A stretch of DNA of 64,000 bases from Odoribacter splanchnicus DSM 20712 (GCF_000190535.1 NC_015160.1:4030001-4094000), one strand, 5' to 3'; positions 1-9,327 are shown, numbered from the stretch's first letter. A program made the numbers and translations. Notes: generated by a model not told the origin, from the letters alone.

Positions 1-818
1 CTTCTATCCACCTGATCGCTGTCGGAGAAGTGGGCCGGTGGGACGAAATGATTTTGGCTAATTGTGCCGACCGGATGGATTTGGTGAGCGAACATTTTTA
101 TTGTCAGGACTGGCATGGCGGAGGACTGATGACACACGTATTGCAAATTCCCCGTAATATTCGCCGGATAGCCGAGGCACACCGGGGGTACCGGAGAGAT
201 ATTCCCGCTTTGGAAGGTAAAGATATCCGTATTTGTATGGACGAATGGAATTATTGGTACGGCCCTCATATCTATGGCGAATTGGGTACCCGTTATTTCT
301 TACGGGATGCTTTGGGGATTGCTGCCGGACTGAATGAGTTCCTCCGTCAAAGCGATATGGTATTTATGGCCAATTATGCACAAACGGTGAATGTCATCGG
401 TTGTATCAAAGCGACGACGACGGATGCTTGTTATGCTTCGACCGGCGAGGTGTTGAAATTATATCGCGAACAATTCGGTACCGTTCCGGTGAAAGTGGAC
501 GGAGAGTTACGTCCCCTGGATGTCGCTGCCGCTATCCGGTCTTCCGATCAGGCATTGACTTTATCTGTTATAAATCCGGGCTGGGAAGAAGTGACTTTCG
601 ATCTGGATATACTGGGTGGACAGTTTGAGTATCAGGCAAAAACATGCCGGTTGAACGGAGTGGCGACGATTTATACCCTTACCGGACCCGACGATATGGC
701 TTATAATACACCGGGACAGGAAAGTGTGGTGAAAGTGTCGGAAAAAAGTTTGAAAAATACCAAACAGGTGAAAGTAGGCCCTTTTAGTGCGAATGTGATT
801 GTACTCGGAACAGAGTAA
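1..818 (+). CDS. GH51 alpha-L-arabinofuranosidase, 3' part
   Basis: The reading frame is open from the first bases of the window (codon phase starting at base 3), so the 5' part lies outside. The visible part is about 270 residues. It matches the C-terminal half of family GH51 alpha-L-arabinofuranosidases, which remove terminal alpha-L-arabinofuranose from arabinan and arabinoxylan. It shows SEHFYC, then MDEWNYWYG, whose Glu fits the family's catalytic nucleophile on the last strands of the TIM barrel. The DMVFMANYAQ segment and a beta-sandwich tail end in NVIVLG. The acid/base Glu would lie upstream. The next gene, 28 bases away, is a GH127 beta-L-arabinofuranosidase, which supports a shared role in arabinose side-chain removal. 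A GTG at base 30 could be mistaken for the start but lies inside the conserved domain. Confidence 0.88.
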   Translation, partial: SIHLIAVGEVGRWDEMILANCADRMDLVSEHFYCQDWHGGGLMTHVLQIPRNIRRIAEAHRGYRRDIPALEGKDIRICMDEWNYWYGPHIYGELGTRYFLRDALGIAAGLNEFLRQSDMVFMANYAQTVNVIGCIKATTTDACYASTGEVLKLYREQFGTVPVKVDGELRPLDVAAAIRSSDQALTLSVINPGWEEVTFDLDILGGQFEYQAKTCRLNGVATIYTLTGPDDMAYNTPGQESVVKVSEKSLKNTKQVKVGPFSANVIVLGTE

Positions 819-846
819 AGAGGTGCAAAGGTAGAATTTGAAAATA

Positions 847-3195
847 ATGGAAGTTATGAGAAAATTAATAATAGGATGGTTACTGGTTATAGGGATTGTG
901 TCGGTAGGCCGAGCCTGTGAACATTGTGCGGCCTTGGCTGTCGGGAATGTGGTGCCGGCGAAGGTGAAGTATTTCGGTTTGAAGGATGTCCGTTTGCTGG
1001 ATAGCCCTTTTAAGAATGCTATGGACCGGAATGCGGCATGGATGCTGGAAATGGATATGGACCGGTTGTTATCGAATTTCCTGAAGAATGCAGGCCTCGA
1101 GCCGAAAGGAGAATCTTATGGAAGCTGGGAGTCTATGGGGATAGCCGGGCATACCCTGGGACATTATCTTTCGGCTGTGGCACAACAGTATGCCTCTACC
1201 GGAGACGAACGCTTCAAACAACGGGTGGATTATATCGTGCACGAACTGGATAGTTGCCAGCAATATTTTGTGAACGGTTTTATCGGTGGCATGCCGGGGG
1301 GAGACCGGGTATTCAAACAGGTGAAAAAGGGGATTATCCGTTCGGCCGGATTCGATTTGAACGGCTTGTGGGTCCCCTGGTACAACGAACATAAAACCAT
1401 GATGGGACTCAATGATGCTTATCTGTTAGCTGGGAACAAGACTGCTAAAAAAGTACTGGTGAATTTGGCCGATTATCTGGTGGATGTACTTGCCGGACTG
1501 ACGGACGAACAGGTACAGACGATGCTGAATTGTGAGTTCGGTGGTATGAACGAAGCATTGGCACAGGTGTATGCTCTGACCGGAGATAAAAAATACCTGG
1601 ACGCTTCATATCGATTTTACCACAGACGATTGATGGAACCGTTGGCAGAAGGGAAAGATATCCTGCCCGGATTGCATTCGAATACCCAGATACCGAAGAT
1701 CATCGGTAGTGCACGTCAGTATGAGTTGACCGGAAACCCAAAAGATGAACGAATTGCCGAATTTTTCTGGACAACGATGGTAAATCATCATAGTTATGCT
1801 AACGGGGGAAATAGCTCGGGAGAATATCTTTCGACACCCGATAAACTGAACGATCGCCTGACGCATTCTACCTGTGAGACGTGTAATACTTATAATATGC
1901 TGAAATTGAGCCGGCATCTGTATGAATGGACCGGAGATCCGAAGTATCTCGACTTTTACGAGAAAGCATTGTATAATCACATCCTGGCTTCTCAGCATCC
2001 CGAAACGGGAATGACCTGTTATTTTGTGCCGCTGGCGATGGGAACCCGGAAAGATTTTTGCGATAAATACAATTCATTCACCTGTTGTATGGGAAGTGGT
2101 TTTGAAAATCATTCCAAGTATGGGGGGGCGATTTACAGTCACGGTAGCGACGACCGTTCTCTGTTTGTCAATCTTTATATACCCTCGGTATTGACCTGGA
2201 AAGAGAAGGGATTGAAAGTGAGGTTGGAAACCGTTTATCCGGAGAATGGACGGGTGACGTTGAAAGTGGTCGAGGGGGAACGTCAGCCTTTGGCTTTGAA
2301 TCTGCGTTATCCGGTATGGGCCGGCGAAGGAATTGTGGTGAAAGTGAACGGTACAAAGCAAAAAATAACTTCTAAACCGGGATCTTTCGTTACGCTGGAA
2401 CGAAAATGGAAAGCAGGCGACCGGATCGAATTGAATATACCGATGAATCTTTATACGAAAGAAATGCCGGATAATGCCGACCGGCGGGCTGTGTTCTACG
2501 GACCGACTTTACTGGCAGGTGCATTGGGTGAGAAAGAGATAGAACCGATCCGGGGTGTACCGGTTTTTGTTTCACCCGACAAACAGGTATGTAAGTATAT
2601 CCACCCGGTAAACGGTAAACCGCTGACTTTTGAAACCGAAGGTTTGGGTTATCCGAAAGAGGTGACGTTGATTCCTTTTTACAATACCTACGATCAGTAT
2701 TATACGGTGTATTGGGATGTATTCTCACCCGGGGAATGGAAACAAAAACAGGCGGAATATGAAGCAGAAAGATTGCGGATCGAAGAACTGAATAAGGTGA
2801 CTGTCGATTATATCGTGCTGGGAGAAATGCAGCCCGAACGGGATCATAACCTGAGGGCCGGGGAAAGCCGTATCGGAGATTTCAGGGGTAAAAAATACCG
2901 GTATGCTTATCCGACCGGATATTTTGATTTCGATATGAAAGTATCCGGGACGGAATCCATGAAGATGATGATGACTTTCTGGGGTGGGGATTGTGGTCGT
3001 GATACCTTCGAAATCCTGATCGATGGTGTACGTCTGGAATTGTTCTCTCCTAAAGGTGAAGATGGAAACTTCGTCGAAAATACGATTGTAATCCCTGCTA
3101 AATTTACCGAGGGAAAAGATAAAATCCGGGTATCTTTTAAAGGATATGAAGGCAAACGTGTCACTTCCTTGTACAATTGCAGAATGATGCGTTGA
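847..3195 (+). CDS. GH127 beta-L-arabinofuranosidase (DUF1680 family)
   Basis: About 780 residues. Starts with a signal peptide (MRKLIIGWLL then a hydrophobic run to GRA), so the enzyme is exported. ATG codons at 847 and 856 are better starts than the TTG at 838. The DUF1680/GH127 fold follows: PFKNAMDRN near the N-terminus, GHTLGHYLSA, and then the family's metal/catalytic site. That site is TCETCN (Glu and Cys, around residues 344-346) and FTCCMG (adjacent Cys pair, around residue 413), matching the Cys-Glu-Cys-Cys zinc site of known GH127 enzymes, in which one Cys is the nucleophile. A C-terminal beta-rich extension of about 120 residues starting near MQPERDHN probably binds or packs against the catalytic domain. 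Neighbour of the GH51 gene and likely co-transcribed. A GH146 assignment cannot be excluded without a search. Confidence 0.9.
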   Translation: MEVMRKLIIGWLLVIGIVSVGRACEHCAALAVGNVVPAKVKYFGLKDVRLLDSPFKNAMDRNAAWMLEMDMDRLLSNFLKNAGLEPKGESYGSWESMGIAGHTLGHYLSAVAQQYASTGDERFKQRVDYIVHELDSCQQYFVNGFIGGMPGGDRVFKQVKKGIIRSAGFDLNGLWVPWYNEHKTMMGLNDAYLLAGNKTAKKVLVNLADYLVDVLAGLTDEQVQTMLNCEFGGMNEALAQVYALTGDKKYLDASYRFYHRRLMEPLAEGKDILPGLHSNTQIPKIIGSARQYELTGNPKDERIAEFFWTTMVNHHSYANGGNSSGEYLSTPDKLNDRLTHSTCETCNTYNMLKLSRHLYEWTGDPKYLDFYEKALYNHILASQHPETGMTCYFVPLAMGTRKDFCDKYNSFTCCMGSGFENHSKYGGAIYSHGSDDRSLFVNLYIPSVLTWKEKGLKVRLETVYPENGRVTLKVVEGERQPLALNLRYPVWAGEGIVVKVNGTKQKITSKPGSFVTLERKWKAGDRIELNIPMNLYTKEMPDNADRRAVFYGPTLLAGALGEKEIEPIRGVPVFVSPDKQVCKYIHPVNGKPLTFETEGLGYPKEVTLIPFYNTYDQYYTVYWDVFSPGEWKQKQAEYEAERLRIEELNKVTVDYIVLGEMQPERDHNLRAGESRIGDFRGKKYRYAYPTGYFDFDMKVSGTESMKMMMTFWGGDCGRDTFEILIDGVRLELFSPKGEDGNFVENTIVIPAKFTEGKDKIRVSFKGYEGKRVTSLYNCRMMR

Positions 3196-3224
3196 TAAGT
3201 GTAGTTTCAAATTTATGTTGTGTG

Positions 3225-3256
3225 AATCCGGTAGGAGTGATCCTGCCGGATTTTTT
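3225..3256 (+). terminator. Rho-independent terminator after the GH127 gene
   Basis: An 11-bp stem (AATCCGGTAGG against CCTGCCGGATT, one G-T pair) with a 6-base loop is followed by a run of T. It lies 30 bases past the GH127 stop codon and closes the arabinose gene pair. Confidence 0.8.
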
Positions 3257-3365
3257 GGTTTTTCTATTTTACCGGTTATTTTTATGCGTTTGTCTGGTTG
3301 TATTCATTTCTTTCGTTTCTTATGAAAAAAATAGAAAAATCGGTGGTTAAATGCTCAGAATATAC

Positions 3366-3373
3366 TATTTTTG
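3366..3373 (+). promoter_or_regulatory. Candidate Bacteroidota -7 promoter element
   Basis: TATTTTTG matches the TAnnTTTG -7 consensus used by the Bacteroidota primary sigma factor. It lies 39 bases upstream of the ATG at 3412. No clear TTTG -33 partner is visible, so this rests on one element and position only. Confidence 0.45.
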
Positions 3374-3411
3374 TTGAAAATTAAACAGCTCATCTTTTAA
3401 ATGTACTTTGT

Positions 3412-4071
3412 ATGGTCAGTATTTCTCATGTTGTAGAAGATATCGTAAAACACCGGCCTTATCTGTCGGAGTCTTTAGCGGCGGGCATTATCAATGTTTC
3501 TTCGCTTGCCCGGCAATTGCAGCCCGATGTGGAGAGAGCGTTGCAGAAGGGAGTGAATACCGGGGCTATTGTGATGGCCTTGAATCGGTTGGCGCCTTAT
3601 TTGCAGGTGCGGGAGCAGGTGCAGTTGAATAAATTGCTGAGTAATATGGGGGATATTATTCTTAGGAGTAGTTTGTGTGACTATACTTTTAAAAATTCAC
3701 CTACTCTATTGGATTGCCATATCGAAGTATTGAAAAATCTGGTGAAAAACGATGAGATTTTTTATACGATGGTACAGGGAGTTTTCGAAACCAACCTTGT
3801 GATCAGTGACACGATGGAGGAATTGATCGCCGATTATTTTAAAGATGAGTTGTGTCTCTTTAAAAAAAACGGTCTGTCTTCGGTGACGCTGAAATTGCCG
3901 AAAGGGAACAGTATGCAGGCCGGTTTTTATTATACCATTATGAAAGAATTATCTTGGGAAGGTATCAATCTGACCGAAGTCATCTCTTCTACCAACGAGT
4001 TTACGGTGGTGGTTGATAATGCCTTGATCGATAAAACATTTGTGGTGTTGAAAAATATTGGGAAAAGATAA
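3412..4071 (+). CDS. Conserved protein with C-terminal ACT-like domain
   Basis: 219 residues, no signal peptide or membrane segment, so cytoplasmic. The first about 140 residues look helical (VEDIVKHRPYLSESL, VERALQKG, VREQVQLNKLL). The last 65 residues read like an ACT domain: LSSVTLKLPKGNSMQAGFYY, then a helix, GINLTEVISSTNEFTVVVDN. Proteins of this layout are sometimes named aspartate kinase-like in Bacteroidetes, but no kinase domain is present here. ACT domains usually bind amino acids, so a small-molecule sensing role is possible but not shown. ffh starts 30 bases downstream on the same strand and is probably co-transcribed. Confidence 0.7.
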   Translation: MVSISHVVEDIVKHRPYLSESLAAGIINVSSLARQLQPDVERALQKGVNTGAIVMALNRLAPYLQVREQVQLNKLLSNMGDIILRSSLCDYTFKNSPTLLDCHIEVLKNLVKNDEIFYTMVQGVFETNLVISDTMEELIADYFKDELCLFKKNGLSSVTLKLPKGNSMQAGFYYTIMKELSWEGINLTEVISSTNEFTVVVDNALIDKTFVVLKNIGKR

Positions 4072-4101
4072 AATAATCATTAAATATAAAGCGAATAAGA
4101 T

Positions 4102-5427
4102 ATGTTTGAGAATTTATCGGAAAGACTGGAACGGTCGTTCAAGATATTAAAGGGGCAGGGAAAAATCACAGAATTGAATGTAGCGGAGACCTTGAAGGAG
4201 GTGCGCCGATCCTTGTTAGATGCCGACGTCAACTATAAAATAGCGAAGGACTTCACCAATCGGGTGAAAGAGAAAGCTTTGGGTATGAATGTGCTCACGG
4301 CTGTCAAACCGGGACAAATGATGGTGAAGATTGTCCACGACGAGTTGGCTGAGTTGATGGGGGGCAAGAATGTCGAAGTAGATATAAAAGGTAATCCGGC
4401 GATTATTTTGATGTCCGGTTTGCAAGGTTCCGGTAAAACGACCTTTTCCGGTAAGTTTGCCAATTTATTGAAGAATAAAAAAGGGAAGAAACCTTTGCTG
4501 GTGGCTTGTGACGTTTATCGTCCCGCTGCTATCGAGCAGTTGAAAGTATTGGGCGAACAGATCCAGGTGCCTGTATATAGCGATGAGACGACCAAAGATC
4601 CGGTAAGGATCGCTTTGGATGCCATTAAACAAGCCAAAGCGAAGGGGTATGATGTGGTGATTGTCGATACGGCAGGACGTTTGGCTATCGACGAGCAGAT
4701 GATGAACGAGATCGCTGCAATTAAAGAGGCTATTCATCCGAATGAAACCCTGTTCGTGGTCGATGCGATGACCGGTCAGGATGCAGTGAATACTGCCCGC
4801 GAATTTAACGAACGGCTGGATTTCAACGGAGTGATTCTGACCAAACTGGATGGAGATACCCGGGGGGGAGCCGCTCTTTCTATCCGTACGGTAGTGAACA
4901 AACCGATCAAGTATGTCGGAACCGGAGAGAAACTCGAAGCTTTGGACGCCTTCCATCCCGAACGTATGGCCGACCGTATTCTGGGGATGGGAGATATCGT
5001 GTCCCTGGTAGAAAAGGCTCAGGAACAGTTCGATGCCGAAGAAGCCAAAAAATTACAAAAGAAAATTTCCCGCAATCAGTTTAATTTTAATGATTTCCTG
5101 AGTCAGATCCAGCAAATCAAAAAGATGGGAAATATCAAAGATCTGGCTTCCATGATTCCCGGTGTCGGTAAAGCACTGAAAGATATCGATATCGACGACG
5201 ATGCCTTTAAAGGAGTTGAAGCGATTATCTATTCCATGACTGCTGCCGAACGGGAGGATCCGGCCCTGATAAACGGTTCACGCCGTAAGCGAATTGCTGA
5301 AGGGAGTGGAACGACCGTTCAGGATGTGAACCGTCTGTTGAAACAGTTCGAAGAATCGAAGAAGATGATGAAGATGTTGTCCGGTGGTGGTAAACTGATG
5401 CGGAAAATGCCCGGCATGAGACGTTGA
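4102..5427 (+). CDS. ffh: Signal recognition particle protein Ffh
   Basis: 441 residues, the usual Ffh length. It is the protein subunit of the bacterial SRP, which binds signal sequences at the ribosome and brings them to FtsY at the membrane. Visible order: N-terminal four-helix bundle; GTPase G domain with P-loop GLQGSGKTT (about residues 106-114), DTAGRL (about 190) and TKLDGD (about 247); then a methionine-rich M domain with NFNDFLSQIQQIKKMG, a signal-peptide/RNA-binding helix region containing NRLLKQFEESKKMMKM, and the end KMPGMRR. Its RNA partner, the SRP RNA gene, is also in this window at 60894-60992, far from ffh. folD follows after 37 bases. Confidence 0.98.
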   Translation: MFENLSERLERSFKILKGQGKITELNVAETLKEVRRSLLDADVNYKIAKDFTNRVKEKALGMNVLTAVKPGQMMVKIVHDELAELMGGKNVEVDIKGNPAIILMSGLQGSGKTTFSGKFANLLKNKKGKKPLLVACDVYRPAAIEQLKVLGEQIQVPVYSDETTKDPVRIALDAIKQAKAKGYDVVIVDTAGRLAIDEQMMNEIAAIKEAIHPNETLFVVDAMTGQDAVNTAREFNERLDFNGVILTKLDGDTRGGAALSIRTVVNKPIKYVGTGEKLEALDAFHPERMADRILGMGDIVSLVEKAQEQFDAEEAKKLQKKISRNQFNFNDFLSQIQQIKKMGNIKDLASMIPGVGKALKDIDIDDDAFKGVEAIIYSMTAAEREDPALINGSRRKRIAEGSGTTVQDVNRLLKQFEESKKMMKMLSGGGKLMRKMPGMRR

Positions 5428-5464
5428 GCGACTGTAAGTGATTAACGAAAAGTGAATAGAAGAA

Positions 5465-6346
5465 ATGGAGTTAATAGATGGGAAAAAAATTGCAACTCAG
5501 GTAAAACAAGAGTTGGCAGGTGAAGTAAAACGGATGAAAGCAGCCGGAGCCAAAACGCCTCATTTGGTGGCCGTTCTGGTAGGTAACGATCCGGCGAGTG
5601 AAACTTATGTGGCCAGCAAAGTAAAGGCTTGCCAGGAGGTCGGTTTCAAGAGCACCGAAATGAGGTATTCGGCCGATATTACCGAAGAACAATTGTTGGC
5701 TGTCGTCGATAAGTTGAATCAGGATGCCGACGTAGACGGTTATATCGTACAGTTGCCGTTGCCTCGCCATATCTCTGAGCATAAAGTGTTGATGGCTATC
5801 GATCCCGATAAAGATGTGGATGGATTTCATCCCTGCAATGTCGGCAAGATGGTGACCGGTTTGCCTGCCTATCTGCCTGCAACTCCCGCGGGAATCGTAG
5901 AGCTGCTGAAACGTTATGAAATACCCACTCAAGGGAAGCATTGTGTGGTGATCGGGAGAAGCAATATCGTAGGTACTCCGATGGCGGTGTTGATGTCACG
6001 TAAAGATAAATATGCAGATTGTACGGTGACGATCTGTCATAGCCGTACGCAAAATATAAAAGAAATGACGTTACAAGCCGATATACTGATCGTCGCTTTG
6101 GGAAAACCTCATTTTGTGACTGCCGATATGATAAAAGAAGGTGCGGTAGTGGTAGACGTCGGAATCCACCGGGTACCTTCGGATAAAACGAAGTCCGGTT
6201 TCCGCCTGGTGGGGGATGTAGATTTTGAAGGAGTAGCTCCTAAATGTTCTTATATCACGCCTGTTCCGGGAGGAGTGGGGCCGATGACTATTGTGTCTTT
6301 GCTGCAAAATACCCTTAAAGCTTGCAAGGGACTGGCTGACAAGTAA
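5465..6346 (+). CDS. folD: Bifunctional methylene-THF dehydrogenase / methenyl-THF cyclohydrolase
   Basis: 293 residues. Interconverts 5,10-methylene-, 5,10-methenyl- and 10-formyl-tetrahydrofolate in one-carbon metabolism. Family marks: [16 protein letters not shown] with the catalytic Lys, [29 protein letters not shown], the NADP-binding [13 protein letters not shown], and the C-terminal [18 protein letters not shown]. Full length with an ATG start. The stop codon sits inside the terminator hairpin at 6338-6368, so this gene probably ends the ffh-folD transcript. Its C1 products are upstream of the MetF/MetH pathway coded at 36-41 kb, although nothing in the sequence ties the two loci together. 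Confidence 0.98.
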   Translation: MELIDGKKIATQVKQELAGEVKRMKAAGAKTPHLVAVLVGNDPASETYVASKVKACQEVGFKSTEMRYSADITEEQLLAVVDKLNQDADVDGYIVQLPLPRHISEHKVLMAIDPDKDVDGFHPCNVGKMVTGLPAYLPATPAGIVELLKRYEIPTQGKHCVVIGRSNIVGTPMAVLMSRKDKYADCTVTICHSRTQNIKEMTLQADILIVALGKPHFVTADMIKEGAVVVDVGIHRVPSDKTKSGFRLVGDVDFEGVAPKCSYITPVPGGVGPMTIVSLLQNTLKACKGLADK

Positions 6347-6368
6347 AAAGTTTTGCTTTTTACTTGTC
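6338..6368 (+). terminator. Terminator overlapping the folD stop codon
   Basis: A perfect 13-bp inverted repeat, GACAAGTAAAAAG and CTTTTTACTTGTC, with a TTTTG loop. The folD TAA (6344-6346) lies in the left arm. The stem's own T-rich arm may serve as the U tract. Confidence 0.7.
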
Positions 6369-6407
6369 GTGATCGGTTCCCTTTGCGTTAATCAGGTGTA
6401 GTGAATT

Positions 6408-7640
6408 ATGGTGTTGAATTATATCTGGATTTTCTTTTTTGCCGTTGCCTTTATCGTCGCTTTATTTCGTTTAGTGATAGGAGGTGATACGGAAGTATTC
6501 AGCGCTATGATGACCTCTACTTTCGATATGTCGAAGACCGGTTTCGAGATTTCCCTGGGGCTGACCGGAGTGCTGACCTTGTGGATGGGGATCATGAAAA
6601 TCGGTGAACGGGGTGGGGCTGTGCAGGTGATGTCAGGAATGATCAATCCGTTTTTCCGCCGTCTTTTCCCTGGGCTGCCTCAGGATAGTCCTGCCCATGG
6701 GTCCATTATGATGAATCTGGCTGCTAATATGCTGGGCTTGGATAATGCTGCTACACCGATGGGATTGAAAGCGATGCAGCAAATGCAGGAAGTCAATACC
6801 CGGAAAGATGCGGCTTCGAATGCTCAGATTATGTTCCTGGTATTAAATACTTCAGGACTGACGATCGTACCGGTGTCGATCATGGTATATAGGGCCCAAT
6901 TGGGGGCTGCTAATCCGACCGATATTTTTATTCCTATCTTACTAGCCACTTATTTTTCTACTTTGGCCGGTTTGATCGCTGTCGCTATTTATCAAAAGAT
7001 CAATTTGTTCGATAGAGTGATTCTGGCTTATTTGGGAGGAATTTCGGTTTTGATGGCGGGAGTGATCTGGTATTTTTCAACCTTGGATAAAGAAGCGGTA
7101 ACCGTTGTTTCGAATGTCGCCAGTAACATCATTCTGTTCGGTATCATCATGGTATTTATCGGGATGGCGGCCTGGAAGCGGATCAATGTGTACGATGCTT
7201 TTATCGAGGGGGCTAAGGATGGATTCGCTACTGCTGTAAAGATCATTCCTTATTTGATCGCGATTTTGGTGGCGATCGGGGTATTCAGGGCTTCCGGGGC
7301 TATGGAAGTGGTGATGTCTGCGATTACCCGGGGGATAGAAGGACTTGGTTTTAATGCCGACTGGGTGGATGCGCTGCCGACAGCTTTGATGAAACCGCTG
7401 AGTGGAAGCGGTGCCCGGGGGATGATGATCGATACCATGAAGACTTTCGGGGCCGATTCATTTGCCGGACGTTTGGCTTGTACTTTCCAGGGGGCGACGG
7501 ATACGACTTTTTATATCATTGCTGTTTATTTCGGGGCGGTGGGGATCCGGAATACCCGTTACGCTGTTCCGTGTGGACTGATTGCCGATTTAGCAGGGAT
7601 TATCGCTGCGGTCGTGATCGCCTATTTGTTTTTTGCCTGA
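6408..7640 (+). CDS. SpmA-SpmB type fused membrane protein (nucleoside-recognition 'Gate' domains)
   Basis: 410 residues with about ten hydrophobic segments, so an inner-membrane protein. The N-terminal half resembles spore maturation protein SpmA (LTLWMGIMKIGERGG, HGSIMMNLAANMLGLDNAATPMG) and the C-terminal half resembles SpmB (FIEGAKDGFATAVKIIPYL, LMKPLSGSGARGMM, QGATDTTFYIIAVYFGAVG). Each carries a nucleoside-recognition (Gate) domain. The fused form is widespread in non-sporulating Bacteroidota, so the spore name does not describe its role here; the substrate is unknown. mnmA starts 27 bases downstream on the same strand. Confidence 0.9.
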   Translation: MVLNYIWIFFFAVAFIVALFRLVIGGDTEVFSAMMTSTFDMSKTGFEISLGLTGVLTLWMGIMKIGERGGAVQVMSGMINPFFRRLFPGLPQDSPAHGSIMMNLAANMLGLDNAATPMGLKAMQQMQEVNTRKDAASNAQIMFLVLNTSGLTIVPVSIMVYRAQLGAANPTDIFIPILLATYFSTLAGLIAVAIYQKINLFDRVILAYLGGISVLMAGVIWYFSTLDKEAVTVVSNVASNIILFGIIMVFIGMAAWKRINVYDAFIEGAKDGFATAVKIIPYLIAILVAIGVFRASGAMEVVMSAITRGIEGLGFNADWVDALPTALMKPLSGSGARGMMIDTMKTFGADSFAGRLACTFQGATDTTFYIIAVYFGAVGIRNTRYAVPCGLIADLAGIIAAVVIAYLFFA

Positions 7641-7667
7641 AAATTTTTCTAGTTCAAAAATCTGTAT

Positions 7668-8717
7668 ATGAAAAAGGTGGTTGTCGGTATGAGCGGAGGG
7701 GTCGATAGTTTTGTGACCGCTTTATTGTTACGCCGGCAAGGGTATGAAGTGATCGGGGTGACCCTGGAATTGTGGGAGAAAAATGATTTAAGCGGTGTGA
7801 GAGACAGTTGTGAAAAACTGAATATCCCTTTCCTCTGCCGGGAAGGACATGAACTATTCAGGCAGCAGGTGGTTGATCCTTTCGTAAAAGCTTACCGGTC
7901 GGGTCTTACGCCGAGTCCTTGCTGCATTTGTAACCGCCGGGTAAAGTGGATATTGTTACAGCAGGTGGCTGATGAGTTGGGAGTGGAGTATATCGCAACG
8001 GGGCATTATGTCAGGATTGCCGAACGGGAGGGAAGATTTTATATCCGGAAAGGGATCGATCCTCAGAAGGATCAGTCTTACTTTTTGTGGGGCCTGCCTC
8101 AGGCGCTTTTAAGAAGAGCGTTGACCCCTTTGGGTGAATATACCAAAAAACAAGTGAAGGAGTGGGCGGCCCGGAATGGATACGAGCAGATGGCCCGGAG
8201 ACGGGAGAGCATGGGGATATGTTTTCTGAAAAATAAGGATTACCGTGATTTTATAAAGGATTATCCTATAAAAGACTTCCGACAGGAAAGTGGAGAAATT
8301 ATTGACGATAAAGGACGGGTATTGGGCGTACATGCCGGAATCTTGAATTATACGGTTGGACAGAAACGGGGGATTCCCGACCGGACCGGAGTTCCTATGT
8401 ATGTCCGGGAGATCGATGTGGAGAGGAACAGTATTATTGTCGCTCCCAAATCCGGGTTATATACTTCTGTACTGACAGTCGGGCAGGTGGAGGCAGTGTA
8501 CTTTGGGGATTTGTTAGCTGACGGGGTAGAAATCAAAATCCGGGGGTTGGGATTAAATCCGAGGGGAAATATCCGGGCTGAACGTTTGAGCCCTGACCGC
8601 TTGAAAGTGGTCTTAAGTGAGCCTGCCTGGGCCGTTGCTCCGGGACAACCTGTTGCTTTTTACCACGAAGATATTTTATTGGGTGGAGGAATTGCTGAAA
8701 AAGATGAAAAGCTGTAA
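7668..8717 (+). CDS. mnmA: tRNA-specific 2-thiouridylase MnmA
   Basis: 349 residues. Makes the 2-thio group of wobble uridine 34 in tRNAs for Lys, Glu and Gln, using ATP and relayed sulfur. Starts with the PP-loop GMSGGVDS (residues 8-15). The two catalytic Cys are in place: SPCCICN (near residue 85), like the first MnmA Cys loop, and MGICFL (near 185) for the second. DQSYFLWGL and the tRNA-binding YTVGQKRG segment are also present. Bacteroidota often carry more than one MnmA-like gene, so this may be one of two paralogues. It lies just upstream of tRNA-Trp, but that tRNA is not a known MnmA substrate. Confidence 0.93.
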   Translation: MKKVVVGMSGGVDSFVTALLLRRQGYEVIGVTLELWEKNDLSGVRDSCEKLNIPFLCREGHELFRQQVVDPFVKAYRSGLTPSPCCICNRRVKWILLQQVADELGVEYIATGHYVRIAEREGRFYIRKGIDPQKDQSYFLWGLPQALLRRALTPLGEYTKKQVKEWAARNGYEQMARRRESMGICFLKNKDYRDFIKDYPIKDFRQESGEIIDDKGRVLGVHAGILNYTVGQKRGIPDRTGVPMYVREIDVERNSIIVAPKSGLYTSVLTVGQVEAVYFGDLLADGVEIKIRGLGLNPRGNIRAERLSPDRLKVVLSEPAWAVAPGQPVAFYHEDILLGGGIAEKDEKL

Positions 8718-8836
8718 GTCAAAATATTATTTCTAAACCGGGGCGTATGGGAAAATTGAAGCGGAAAAAAATCTAAGAAATATGTACAGGAATATTGCAG
8801 ATTCCAGGAAATTTGCTTTCCTTTGCAGCATCAAAT

Positions 8837-8909
8837 ACGGGTGTAGCTCAGTTGGTAGAGCACTGGTCTCCAAAACCAGGTGTCGGGAGTTCGAGCCTCT
8901 CCACCCGTG
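8837..8909 (+). tRNA. tRNA-Trp (CCA)
   Basis: Full cloverleaf: acceptor ACGGGTG paired with CACCCGT, D arm GCTCAGTTGGTAGAGC, anticodon stem CTGGT/ACCAG with loop CTCCAAA giving anticodon CCA, T arm GGGAG-TTCGAGC-CTCTC, and discriminator G. The CCA tail is not encoded. Confidence 0.97.
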
Positions 8910-8914
8910 CACCG

Positions 8915-8945
8915 AAACGCTATCTTTTCAGATAGCGTTTTTTAG
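8915..8945 (+). terminator. Terminator after tRNA-Trp
   Basis: Stem AAACGCTATC / GATAGCGTTT, 6-base loop, followed by TTT. It lies six bases past the tRNA. Confidence 0.85.
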
Positions 8946-8967
8946 TGTTGTTCTCCCTCTTTCCGGT

Positions 8968-9147
8968 TTAGCTGTTATTCGAAGGGACTTCCACATACGC
9001 CTGTTGGTGCTGATCTACAAAAAGCTTGTTACGCTCCGGGTGTTGTTTGCGCTGAGACTCGTAATTGGCAAACAGCAAAAGTACAAGAATGTATATGGCT
9101 ATGTGAAGCCAATGCCTGATTTTTTGGAAGTTAGGTTTTGTTTTCAT
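8968..9147 (-). CDS. Small single-span membrane protein, 59 aa, unknown function
   Basis: A 59-codon ORF from ATG at 9147 to TAA at 8968. The product starts MKTKPNFQKIRHW, has one hydrophobic stretch LHIAIYILVLLLFAN (about residues 14-28), and then a charged, Gln-rich tail ending VPSNNS. Basic residues before the span suggest an N-in membrane anchor with about 30 residues outside. It has no clear promoter or Shine-Dalgarno site (weak SD is normal in this phylum), and I do not recognise the family. Codon use looks plausible for the host. It lies between the tRNA-Trp terminator and the repeat cluster, with no same-strand neighbour nearby. Confidence 0.5.
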   Translation of the reverse strand: MKTKPNFQKIRHWLHIAIYILVLLLFANYESQRKQHPERNKLFVDQHQQAYVEVPSNNS

Positions 9148-9319
9148 CCGAATCGTGTTTTATTATATAGATGCATCCTGTTTTATTACGTTGCGTCAAG
9201 ATCGACATTTTTTTCATAAAAGATTTCATTCCTCGTAAAATTAAAGAAATATTAACTAAAAAGATAGTTTATTCCAGCTGACTTTGGTTTCATGTTATCA
9301 AGGAAATAGGTATTTATTG

Positions 9320-9327
9320 TACTTTTG
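9320..9327 (+). promoter_or_regulatory. Candidate -7 element facing the repeat cluster
   Basis: TACTTTTG is an exact TAnnTTTG match. No -33 element is visible at the right spacing and no gene starts soon after; the nearest is marC at 9979. It could drive a noncoding transcript through the palindromes, or be chance. Confidence 0.25.

Noticed and set aside
1069..3210. Several 60-160 codon minus-strand ORFs under the GH127 gene
   Set aside because: Shadows of the plus-strand gene, no domains or start signals. The same holds for the opposite-strand ORFs under the Sus, metH and TamB genes.
8782..9219. 145-codon plus-strand ORF
   Set aside because: It runs straight through tRNA-Trp and its terminator; the product contains the typical translated-tRNA string and no domain.
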